Assembly (NCBI GenBank): GCA_030643515.1
Contig: DAOWLH010000033.1
Span: 1-5,834 of the forward strand
Direction: 5' to 3'
DNA from: Dehalococcoidia bacterium
GTDB lineage: Bacteria; Chloroflexota; Dehalococcoidia; Dehalococcoidales; DAOWLH01
DNA length: 5,834 bases
Shown here piece after piece: positions 1-4,901 of this stretch. Position 1 is the stretch's first letter. Every line of letters begins with the position of its first letter. Below the pieces are notes generated by a model, which saw only the letters and a program-made list of their open reading frames with translations, had not been told where the DNA came from and ran no database searches. The translations under genes were made by a program, and so were the position numbers.

Positions 1-267
1 GTGACGACATTGGGCCTCTATCGCTTTCTGGAAGACGGTTATTTTATCCGGCGGCACCAGCCCGTAGTGCTGGCCTCGCCTGGTCTGTGGTATGCCCTCG
101 TATAACCCCAGTAGAGTTCGGCCCCGTCCCAGTCCAGCCCGGGCAGCCTGGTCCGGGCCGGAATAGTCTTCGACGACAATGTCGATGTTATGAAGCCTGG
201 CCAGGAACTCGTCGGGCAGTTGCTCAACCGCTCGGGCCACTAAACGTTCAAAGCTTTCTCTGTCCAT
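1..267 (-). CDS. Zincin-like metallopeptidase family protein, N-terminal part (cut by window edge)
   Basis: The frame read leftward from an ATG at 267 stays open for 89 codons to the window edge. It begins MDRESFERLVARAVEQLPDE and continues with IVVEDYSGPDQ, then TLLGLYEGIP and YGLVPPDKITVFQKAIE. This order (acidic amphipathic N-terminus, 'LPDEF', 'VVED', 'LLGLYEGIP', 'PDKITVF') is what I recognise from the small bacterial metallopeptidase family called zincin-like (Pfam Zincin_1, formerly DUF1025), usually about 115-130 residues. The family's HExxH zinc motif lies in the last third, which is beyond position 1, so catalytic competence cannot be judged here. No signal peptide or membrane segment is present, so a cytoplasmic protein is expected. 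A GGGG stretch about 7 bases before the ATG (revcomp of 273-276) can serve as ribosome binding site. The gene is divergent from the coiled-coil gene at 414. Physiological substrates of this family are not established to my knowledge. Confidence 0.85.
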   Translation of the reverse strand, partial: MDRESFERLVARAVEQLPDEFLARLHNIDIVVEDYSGPDQAARAGLGRGRTLLGLYEGIPQTRRGQHYGLVPPDKITVFQKAIEAQCRH

Positions 268-295
268 AAAATCCCCGGGCCTCTTTGTGAGTTGA

Positions 296-332
296 GCTGA
301 TTATATAACAAAAAAGGTGTCGTGTAATCAGC
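296..332. repeat. 8-bp perfect inverted repeat around the metallopeptidase promoter
   Basis: GCTGATTA (296-303) is the exact reverse complement of TAATCAGC (325-332), with a 21-bp spacer. The left arm overlaps the minus-strand -10 and the right arm overlaps its -35. Operator arms two helical turns apart would look like this, but 8-bp arms in an AT-rich spacer can also arise by chance. There is no U-tract, so it is not a terminator. Confidence 0.35.
300..328 (-). promoter_or_regulatory. Probable promoter of the metallopeptidase gene
   Basis: On the minus strand there is a perfect TATAAT -10 (revcomp of 300-305). A weak -35 ATTACA (revcomp of 323-328) lies 17 bp upstream and matches TTGACA at 4 of 6. 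Transcription would start near 293, giving a leader of about 25 nt before the ATG at 267. The -10 is convincing and the -35 is not. Confidence 0.5.
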
Positions 333-355
333 GGCCTCTCTTGCCGGAAAGGTTA

Positions 356-384
356 TTGATAAACGACCTGGCCTGTTATACAAT
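356..384 (+). promoter_or_regulatory. Probable sigma70-type promoter of the 25-residue-repeat coiled-coil gene
   Basis: TTGATA (356-361, 5/6 to TTGACA) and TACAAT (379-384, 5/6 to TATAAT) are separated by exactly 17 bp. The expected start near 391 leaves a leader of about 23 nt. That leader contains GGGGG (400-404), 9 bases before the ATG at 414, as the likely ribosome binding site. Confidence 0.65.
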
Positions 385-413
385 AGTGGCGCAAGAAACG
401 GGGGTATTTCACA

Positions 414-2222
414 ATGAGCCAGTATGATACTGAACCTGCCGACGAGGCTCAGAGCATTCTTGACCATGCGGAGGAGAACACCGCCGTGCTCAAGGAAGCA
501 ATCAGCAGGGTTAAGAAAAAGAATAAATCAGATAAGAAAGTGGCCGAGGAAGCGGTAAGAATAGCCAGGGAATCGGTCGCCCTGGCCAAAGAAGTGAGCC
601 AGCAGGCCAGGAAGATCGTCGATGAGGCCAAGAAGGCTTCGCAGGAAGCGGTTTCGCGAGCAGGGAAGACGGTGGCGGCGGCTGAAATGTCTGCCAGGGC
701 ACATGCCAGTATCTTCGAAAAAGCAGTGGACAGGGCCGAGCAGGCCGCTAAGCTGGCCGAGGAGACCGCAGAGGACTCCAGGCGAGCTTTCGAAGAAGCA
801 ATAAGACAGGCCGGGGAAACAATGCGGGATACGCAGAAGCAGGCCCAATCTCTGGTCAAGGAGTTTGAGGCTGCGGTAGCCAGGGCCGAGGAGACGGTGA
901 ACTCAACAAGGGAGCTGGTCAGGGAATCGCTTAGGGTATCGAGAAAAGCGATAAACCGGAATGAAAAAATGGCCAAATCAGCCCGTGAGGCAGCAAATAA
1001 GGCCATGGAAATAGCCGGTGATGCCCTGAATCTGGCTGAAGAGACCGGCAGGGAGACCCGGGGTAACGCTGAGGAGGCTATCGTCGTCTCCCGGGAGGCG
1101 ATGGAGTCGGCTAAGAAAGCCAGCCAAACGGTTCACCTGGCTGCTGAGGAAGCCAGGAAAGTCTCGCAGGAGGCGGTTTCAGGGGCAGGGGAGGCGGCCA
1201 GGCTGGCTGAGAAGACGGCCAGAGAATATGCCAGCGCTTTTAACAAGGAGATGAAAAAGGCCGAAGAGGAAAGAAAATCGGCTCAAGAGGCGGTTGCCAC
1301 CGCCATAAGCGCCTCTCAAGCGACTATCGGTCGTATTGAGACGGAGAGTGGTGAAGCCAGAGAGATAGCCGAGCAAGCGGTTAAGGCGGCCAGGGAAGCA
1401 TATCAGCGGGCTGCAAAGGCCGCCGACGAATCAACTGAGATGACAGCAAATGCCTCTCATGAGGCTGTCAGCAGGGCTGATGAAGCCACCAGGTCGGCCA
1501 GACAGGCAGCTGAAGAAGCCGTAAAAGCAATTACGCAGGCGGCCAGCCGTGCTGAGCAGATAAGCCAGGCAGCTAAACAATCAGCAGAAGAAGCTGCCAA
1601 GTCTTCTATGGAAGCTGTCGACAAAGCGTATGCTGCAAGCAGTCTGGCCATGGAGACGGTTGAGTCTTGGGAGAAGACAACTCAGGAAAAGATAGAAAGG
1701 GCAGAGAGAGCGGCTCGGTCAGCCCGGGAGGCTGCCAGAATGTCAGCGGAAGCGTCTCAGGAGGCAATAATCCGGGCTGAGCGGGTGGGCCAATCTGCCC
1801 AGAAAGCGGCGGAAGCGGCCATAGAGGATGCCAGGCAAGCCGCCGAAGCCTCGAAAAGAGCTGCCCTGGGGGCAAGTGAGAGCTGGATAGGTGCCTTCAG
1901 GGAGTTGCTCGGTGGCACTGGAGAGGTGGACAAAACGACGGCGCGGGCCATCTCCAGGGCGGCTGACTCTTTGAAAAAAATTCCCGGTGAGCCAATCTCC
2001 CGGACTGAGGTAGTAGCTGAGCCTCATCAGGAGGAAGAAGCCGAGGCCCTGGCCGAGGAATTTGAGAAAGCAATGGGCAGTGGTGACATGGCTGCCAAGA
2101 AAAAGGAAGGCTCTGGAACCCATCAACAACGGGTTCAGTCTCGTCTGGATAAGCTGGCCAAGATGTTCGCCGCCAACAAACCTAAGGCGGATGACGATGA
2201 ATCGGAGGAGGGGCAGGACTAA
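414..2222 (+). CDS. Long alanine-rich coiled-coil protein built of 25-residue tandem repeats (unknown function)
   Basis: I do not recognise a named family for this 602-residue protein. Residues 9-523 contain no proline and are dominated by Ala, Glu, Lys, Arg, Ser and Gln, as in a continuous alpha-helical coiled coil; at 1.5 angstrom per residue this could form a rod of roughly 75 nm. From about residue 26 to 497 it consists of 25-residue units with consensus [S/F/A]-x-E-A-[V/I]-x-R-A-E and small or aliphatic residues at unit positions 1, 5, 8, 12, 15, 19 and 22. This is a 4-3-4-3-4-3-4 spacing, i.e. three heptads plus a four-residue stutter. The tail (498-602) is glycine- and proline-containing, has a short charged helix (about 540-554), another (570-586), and ends in a very acidic stretch (593-599). 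No signal peptide, membrane helix or cysteine is seen, so it is probably cytoplasmic. It has its own promoter and converges on the CetZ-like gene. A structural or cytoskeletal role is inferred only from shape and neighbour; a LEA-like or nucleoid-associated protein are alternatives. Confidence 0.9.
   Translation: MSQYDTEPADEAQSILDHAEENTAVLKEAISRVKKKNKSDKKVAEEAVRIARESVALAKEVSQQARKIVDEAKKASQEAVSRAGKTVAAAEMSARAHASIFEKAVDRAEQAAKLAEETAEDSRRAFEEAIRQAGETMRDTQKQAQSLVKEFEAAVARAEETVNSTRELVRESLRVSRKAINRNEKMAKSAREAANKAMEIAGDALNLAEETGRETRGNAEEAIVVSREAMESAKKASQTVHLAAEEARKVSQEAVSGAGEAARLAEKTAREYASAFNKEMKKAEEERKSAQEAVATAISASQATIGRIETESGEAREIAEQAVKAAREAYQRAAKAADESTEMTANASHEAVSRADEATRSARQAAEEAVKAITQAASRAEQISQAAKQSAEEAAKSSMEAVDKAYAASSLAMETVESWEKTTQEKIERAERAARSAREAARMSAEASQEAIIRAERVGQSAQKAAEAAIEDARQAAEASKRAALGASESWIGAFRELLGGTGEVDKTTARAISRAADSLKKIPGEPISRTEVVAEPHQEEEAEALAEEFEKAMGSGDMAAKKKEGSGTHQQRVQSRLDKLAKMFAANKPKADDDESEEGQD
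489..1904 (+). repeat. Array of about 19 degenerate 75-bp (25-codon) tandem units inside the coiled-coil gene
   Basis: Units begin at residues 26, 51, 76, 101, 126, 151, 176, 201, 226, 251, 276, 301, 326, 348, 373, 398, 423, 448 and 473. All are 25 residues except the one at 326, which is 22 (six helical turns, so the hydrophobic seam keeps register). Typical unit openings are SQEAVSRAG (76), FEKAVDRAE (101), FEAAVARAE (151), SQEAVSGAG (251), SHEAVSRAD (348) and SQEAIIRAE (448). The unit at 26 is looser and the one at 473 is degenerate. The DNA units have diverged well beyond the protein pattern, so this is an old, selected repeat rather than a recent slippage array. Confidence 0.85.
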
Positions 2223-2227
2223 AGATT

Positions 2228-2242
2228 AGGCCATGCGGGCCT
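2228..2242. terminator. Small hairpin between the convergent genes; possible weak terminator
   Basis: AGGCC (2228-2232), loop ATGCG, GGCCT (2238-2242) forms a 5-bp GC-rich stem in the 39-bp gap between two convergent stop codons. On the minus strand it is followed by AATCTTTA, a poor U-tract, and on the plus strand there is none. A second tiny dyad, GTTAC-C-GTAAC, follows at 2245-2255. The position suits a shared terminator, but the structure is weak. Confidence 0.25.
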
Positions 2243-2261
2243 TGGTTACCGTAACTAAAGC

Positions 2262-3440
2262 CTACTCAAGCAGCGACGGAATTTCCTTAAAAGTTTCCCC
2301 CATCCCCAGGTGTTCGTAGTCAATTCTTCCCTGCCGCTTCTTAGCCCGGTTGATGTATTCAATGGTCTTGCTGAAGTAGTCCATCACCTTGCTGGAGTTT
2401 ATAAGCTCGGAGAGGATGACGGTGATATCAACGGCGCCTCTGCCTCTGGGGTAATCACCACTGCGGATGATGGCTTCCGTAGCCATACCCTTGAGAGAAG
2501 TGGAGAGGCTCTTGATGAGGTCCATATTCATTTCTTCAGGCGGTGATGTCAATAGATAGAGGGCTTTCTTGGCATCGGTGGGGTCGCACTTCACCGATAG
2601 CTCACACAGGGCCTCATCCATCGCCTGAGCCCCCTTCTGGGTTTCACTGCTCTTGTTGCGGAAGTCAAGCTTCTCTTCAAAGGGTAATTTGAAGCGCGGT
2701 AACCTGGTTCTGCCGTATCCAATTACGCTCCAGCCGGCCAGGGTTTGTATTATATCTCCGGCGTCCAGCACCCGGGAACCGACGTATTTGGCATTTGTCT
2801 CTTCGCCGGCGCAGAGCAGGTTGTAGAATGGTTTGACCACCTGGCGGTTTATCTTGGCCATATTATTCCTGATTGAGAAGTGCTTTCTGACGTATCTCTG
2901 GTTGTCAACCAGAAAGACGGCGTCGGCCACCAGATAGGCGGACTTGAGGCAGGTGCCCACATTGTAGAGAGACCTTTCTTCGGTCGTCTCTTCATATCGA
3001 AAGGGAAGGGCTATAAGGTTATACACCGGTTTCTCGGGGAAGCGTTCTTTCAACTCCTCGGTTATTACTGAGATGGCGCCGGAACCGGTACCACCGGCAG
3101 CTCCGGCGATTACCATGAAGGCGTCGGTTTCGGCGAATCGTTTGGTCGCCCCGATGCTTTCGATTACCTTGTCGCTGTCCTCTTTGGCTATCTCGGCGCC
3201 CATTTCATTCATCTTGCCGACACCGTGGCCGCCGGTCCTATTTGACCCGATCAGGACCCGGTGCTGGTAGCCAGACTTGATATAGTGCAGCCCGCTTAAA
3301 TCGGCAATATCCGTGTTGACTGCTATGGCATTCGTGACGATATAAACACCGCGCTCAACGTGAGCTTTTTTATTTAACAGGGCGAATTCGTCAGCGATTC
3401 TGCCGCCGCACTGCCCGCAACCGATAACAAGTAGCTTCAC
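2262..3440 (-). CDS. CetZ-like protein of the tubulin/FtsZ GTPase superfamily
   Basis: The 392-residue protein has the nucleotide-binding loops of the superfamily in order. T1 is GCGQCGGRIAD (7-17); NTDIADLSGL (42-51) and GHGVGKMNEMGAEIA (71-85) are typical of CetZ; the tubulin signature AGAAGGTGSG is at 112-121; the guanine-contacting segment DAVFLVDNQ is at 173-181. The T7 region VLDAGDIIQTLAG (224-236) keeps acidic residues D226 and D229, corresponding to FtsZ D209 and D212, while the FtsZ asparagine (N207) is Val224. The C-terminal SPPEEMN (299-305) and SGDYPRG (327-333) also match CetZ as I recall it. There is no FtsZ-type conserved C-terminal peptide; the protein ends EIPSLLE, so FtsA/ZipA-style tethering is not expected. 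CetZ proteins polymerise with GTP and affect cell shape in haloarchaea; a function in this organism is inference. Start is GTG at 3440, chosen for the strong GGAGGGG site 4-5 bases upstream. It has its own promoter 120 bp downstream of the dtxR-family gene. Confidence 0.9.
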   Translation of the reverse strand: MKLLVIGCGQCGGRIADEFALLNKKAHVERGVYIVTNAIAVNTDIADLSGLHYIKSGYQHRVLIGSNRTGGHGVGKMNEMGAEIAKEDSDKVIESIGATKRFAETDAFMVIAGAAGGTGSGAISVITEELKERFPEKPVYNLIALPFRYEETTEERSLYNVGTCLKSAYLVADAVFLVDNQRYVRKHFSIRNNMAKINRQVVKPFYNLLCAGEETNAKYVGSRVLDAGDIIQTLAGWSVIGYGRTRLPRFKLPFEEKLDFRNKSSETQKGAQAMDEALCELSVKCDPTDAKKALYLLTSPPEEMNMDLIKSLSTSLKGMATEAIIRSGDYPRGRGAVDITVILSELINSSKVMDYFSKTIEYINRAKKRQGRIDYEHLGMGETFKEIPSLLE

Positions 3441-3444
3441 CGTA

Positions 3445-3451
3445 CCCCTCC
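3445..3451 (-). promoter_or_regulatory. Shine-Dalgarno site fixing the GTG start of the CetZ-like gene
   Basis: The reverse complement of 3445-3451 is GGAGGGG. The GGAGG core ends 6 bases before the GTG at 3440. An ATG that overlaps this site on the minus strand is out of frame, so the GTG is the supported start. Confidence 0.75.
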
Positions 3452-3513
3452 ATGCCCGTTATTATTGTCCAGCCGGGTTTGTTTTAATGAAATCTGCCGT
3501 CTCTGGCCTTCTA

Positions 3514-3542
3514 AGTATACCCCAGTTCTTTCACCACGACAA
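3514..3542 (-). promoter_or_regulatory. Probable promoter of the CetZ-like gene
   Basis: On the minus strand, TTGTCG (revcomp of 3537-3542, 4/6) and TATACT (revcomp of 3514-3519, 5/6) are separated by 17 bp. The start would be near 3507, giving an untranslated leader of about 66 nt. This suggests the GTPase gene is not simply read through from the iron-regulator gene upstream. No convincing terminator is visible between the two, so some read-through is possible. Confidence 0.5.
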
Positions 3543-3561
3543 GAATATGGCCGGGGGGAGG

Positions 3562-4221
3562 CTAAACCGGCTCTGCCATTACGAAGGATGACGCCTCACG
3601 GCCTATTGCCCTGGTTGAGCCGTTAACTTCAATAGTCAGTGTGCCGTCAAAGGGCGTCTTTTCCATTACTTTTACCATCGCCCCGGGGACAAGTTGCAGG
3701 CCGGTCAGATGGCGTAAGAGCCTGCTGTTGTTCTCCCTGACGACGCAGACTATTTTGGCCGTCTGGCCTACTTCAAGCTCGGCTAATGGTATACCCGATG
3801 TCCTGGGTTGCTCCAGTTTTTTATTGGGGATGGGGCTGCCGTGTGGGCAGACAGGAGGGTTGCCCAGGAACTCCGCCAGTTTATCGGTCAATAGTTCAGA
3901 GGTGGCGTGTTCCAGATTGCAGGCTTCCTGATAGACGTCTTCCCAGTCAACCCCCAGGTATTTGTTGAAGAATACCTCCCACAGGCGGTGGCGGCGCGTC
4001 AGCTTAAGCACCATCAGACGGCCTGCTCTGGACAGGCTGACACCCTCATAGGGAGCGTAGTTGACCAGTCCTCTTTCCGATAGCCGGTGCAGCATCTCGC
4101 TTACCGAGGCCGGCGATACCTCCAGCACTTGTGCCAGGGACGAGGTCCTGACCGGGACTCCTTTTATCTCCTCCAGGACACTTATGGATTCCAGATATTC
4201 TTCAACCGTGCGCTCGCTCAT
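3562..4221 (-). CDS. DtxR-family metal-dependent repressor with C-terminal FeoA/SH3 domain
   Basis: The protein has 219 residues from the ATG at 4221. Residues 1-70 form the winged helix (TVEEYLESISVLEE, then VSPASVSEMLHRLSERGLV, the recognition helix and wing). Residues 71-140 are the dimerisation/metal domain with RRHRLWEVFF and EACNLEHATSE. Compared with DtxR, the ligands H79, E83, C102, E105 and H106 are kept as H78, E82, C101, E104 and H105. DtxR M10 appears to be E8, and H98 appears to be Y97. A Cys rather than the MntR Glu at 101 favours iron over manganese. Residues 142-219 are an SH3-like FeoA domain (PLAELEVGQ, LTGLQLVPGAMVKV). The gene is divergent from the feo operon, so it is very probably that operon's Fe(II)-dependent repressor. 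An in-frame GTG at 4233 would add four residues but overlaps the Shine-Dalgarno site, so I reject it. Confidence 0.93.
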   Translation of the reverse strand: MSERTVEEYLESISVLEEIKGVPVRTSSLAQVLEVSPASVSEMLHRLSERGLVNYAPYEGVSLSRAGRLMVLKLTRRHRLWEVFFNKYLGVDWEDVYQEACNLEHATSELLTDKLAEFLGNPPVCPHGSPIPNKKLEQPRTSGIPLAELEVGQTAKIVCVVRENNSRLLRHLTGLQLVPGAMVKVMEKTPFDGTLTIEVNGSTRAIGREASSFVMAEPV

Positions 4222-4223
4222 AG

Positions 4224-4231
4224 CCACCTCC
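4224..4231 (-). promoter_or_regulatory. Shine-Dalgarno site deciding the start of the DtxR-family gene
   Basis: The reverse complement is GGAGGTGG. Its GGAGG core lies 5 bases before the ATG at 4221, so translation from that ATG is favoured over the in-frame GTG at 4233. Confidence 0.8.
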
Positions 4232-4261
4232 ACCTGGGGCTGACAACCAGTATAAATTAAT

Positions 4262-4289
4262 GTTATACCTTTGTTTTTGGCAAAGTCAA
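4262..4289 (-). promoter_or_regulatory. Probable promoter of the DtxR-family regulator gene
   Basis: On the minus strand, TTGACT (revcomp of 4284-4289, 5/6) and TATAAC (revcomp of 4262-4267, 5/6) are separated by 16 bp. The start would be near 4255, giving a leader of about 34 nt. A CTAGGTAAA element (4298-4306) just upstream of the -35 resembles one DtxR half-site (TTAGGTTAG, 6 of 9), so autoregulation is possible but weakly supported. Confidence 0.55.
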
Positions 4290-4321
4290 GTATTTTTCTA
4301 GGTAAAACAAAATTATTAATT

Positions 4322-4331
4322 AGGGTACCCT
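4322..4331. promoter_or_regulatory. Perfect 10-bp palindrome at the feo -35 element
   Basis: AGGGTACCCT is its own reverse complement, and its last base is the first base of the TTGACA box. With the two preceding bases it reads TTAGGGTACCCT, so it begins like a DtxR half-site (TTAGG). It could be an accessory operator. A second short palindrome, CCGGCCGG (4342-4349), sits in the promoter spacer. Confidence 0.3.
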
Positions 4332-4359
4332 TGACACAGTACCGGCCGGGTGATATAAT
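4331..4359 (+). promoter_or_regulatory. Consensus sigma70 promoter of the feo operon
   Basis: TTGACA (4331-4336) and TATAAT (4354-4359) both match consensus perfectly with a 17-bp spacer. The start is expected around 4366, leaving a leader of about 54 nt before the first feoA. An intrinsically strong promoter is what one expects where control is mainly by repression. Confidence 0.85.
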
Positions 4360-4364
4360 GGCGC

Positions 4365-4383
4365 AGAGATAAGGCTAACCTAA
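4365..4383 (+). promoter_or_regulatory. DtxR/IdeR-type iron box (operator) at the feo transcription start
   Basis: The 19-mer AGAGATAAGGCTAACCTAA matches the DtxR/IdeR consensus TTAGGTTAGGCTAACCTAA at 15 of 19 positions, including an unbroken run over the central GG and the right half-site CTAACCTAA. It starts 5 bases after the -10 and covers the predicted +1. Repressor bound here would block initiation. The divergent DtxR-family gene is the obvious cognate regulator. Confidence 0.8.
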
Positions 4384-4390
4384 TAATTGT

Positions 4391-4404
4391 ATAAGGGATA
4401 CCTT
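4391..4404 (+). promoter_or_regulatory. Second, weaker iron-box-like dyad 22 bp downstream
   Basis: ATAAGGGATACCTT repeats the core of the main box (ATAAGGCTAACCTA, 4369-4382) at 10 of 14 positions, exactly 22 bp (about two helical turns) further on. AAGGGATACCTT is itself a near-palindrome with 5 of 6 pairs. A second dimer could bind here on the same DNA face. Against the full DtxR 19-bp consensus it scores only 10 of 19. Confidence 0.3.
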
Positions 4405-4419
4405 TCATAAGGCGAGGTA

Positions 4420-4653
4420 ATGGTAACAAAACCACTGAGTGAATTGAAACCAAAGGAGAAGGGGTTGATAGTAAGAGTCTCCGGCAGGGGCAGTATCTAC
4501 CGCCGGATTATTGATATGGGGGTGGTTGCCGGCACTGAGGTTGAGATGCAGAGGGTGGCGCCACTGGGTGATCCCATACAGATAAAGGTCAAGGGATATC
4601 ACCTGACGCTGCGCAAGAATGAGGCGGCCAATATAAAGGTTGAGGTCGACTAG
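4420..4653 (+). CDS. feoA: FeoA-family protein, first copy
   Basis: The protein has 77 residues and a single FeoA SH3-like domain covering nearly all of it. It opens with PLSELKPKEKG, followed by IYRRIIDMGVVAGTEVEMQR (residues 26-45, the family's 'RR...MG...G..V' core), then APLGDPIQIKVKGYHLTLRK and a final strand NIKVEV. The 'APLGDP' turn and 'LTLR' are typical of stand-alone FeoA, a small cytoplasmic protein thought to bind FeoB and support Fe(II) import. It is the first gene after the iron-regulated promoter. The ATG at 4420 is preceded by AAGG (4409-4412) 7 bases upstream. The second feoA-like gene starts 9 bases after its stop codon. Confidence 0.9.
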   Translation: MVTKPLSELKPKEKGLIVRVSGRGSIYRRIIDMGVVAGTEVEMQRVAPLGDPIQIKVKGYHLTLRKNEAANIKVEVD

Positions 4654-4662
4654 GATAAATCC

Positions 4663-4887
4663 ATGATGCCACTCAGCATGGTGACCTCCGGAGAGATAGT
4701 TGAGGTGGCCGCCATCAAAGCCGGCTGGGGGCTGCAGAGGCGGCTGACCGAGCTGGGCCTCACTCCGGGTACTCACGTCAGGGTGATAACCAGTCAGCAG
4801 CCGGGCGCGGTGGTGCTCGATATTCGTGGCTCAAGGCTGGCCCTGGGGAGAGGGGTTGCCCACAAAGTAATGGTCAAACCGCTATAA
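4663..4887 (+). CDS. feoA: FeoA-family protein, second copy
   Basis: The protein has 74 residues. The FeoA core is LQRRLTELGLTPGTHVRVI (residues 24-42), followed by a hydrophobic strand VVLDIRG, then SRLALGRGVAHKVMVKPL. It lacks the 'APLGDP' turn of the first copy and has QQPGAVVLD there instead, so the two are diverged paralogues rather than a recent duplication. The ribosome binding site AGGA (4652-4655) overlaps the stop codon of the first feoA (4651-4653), which implies translational coupling and fixes the first of two adjacent ATGs (4663) as start. It probably works with FeoB in ferrous iron uptake; division of labour between the two copies is unknown. Confidence 0.88.
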   Translation: MMPLSMVTSGEIVEVAAIKAGWGLQRRLTELGLTPGTHVRVITSQQPGAVVLDIRGSRLALGRGVAHKVMVKPL

Positions 4888-4901
4888 GACGGAGTAGTGT
4901 T

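Noticed and set aside
240..467. 75-codon minus-strand frame spanning the left intergenic region
   Set aside because: It overlaps the starts of both real divergent genes and both promoters, and its translation resembles no family.
449..1006. 185-codon open frame on the minus strand inside the coiled-coil gene, plus several shorter ones to 2129
   Set aside because: They are antisense shadows: Ala/Glu/Lys/Arg-rich codons on the plus strand rarely give stops in reverse. Their products are Ser/Ala/Leu-rich low-complexity sequences with no family resemblance, while the plus-strand frame has a clean 25-residue structure.
489..1904. CRISPR array or satellite DNA because of the 75-bp periodicity
   Set aside because: The periodicity is at protein level; DNA units are strongly diverged, there are no identical direct repeats with unique spacers, and one open frame runs through the whole array.
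3441..3561. Search for a rho-independent terminator after the DtxR-family gene
   Set aside because: GC-rich patches are present but I found no stem followed by a T-run on the minus strand, so none is annotated.
4222..4233. Upstream GTG start (four extra residues) for the DtxR-family gene
   Set aside because: The GTG overlaps the GGAGGTGG Shine-Dalgarno sequence that is correctly spaced for the ATG at 4221.
4367..4419. Riboswitch or structured leader in the feo 5' untranslated region
   Set aside because: The leader is only about 54 nt and its dyads are better explained as DNA-binding sites; no known riboswitch motif was seen.
4405..4776. 123-codon minus-strand frame opposite the two feoA genes
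   Set aside because: Both feoA genes are clear on the plus strand with coupled translation signals, and the reverse product has no recognisable features.
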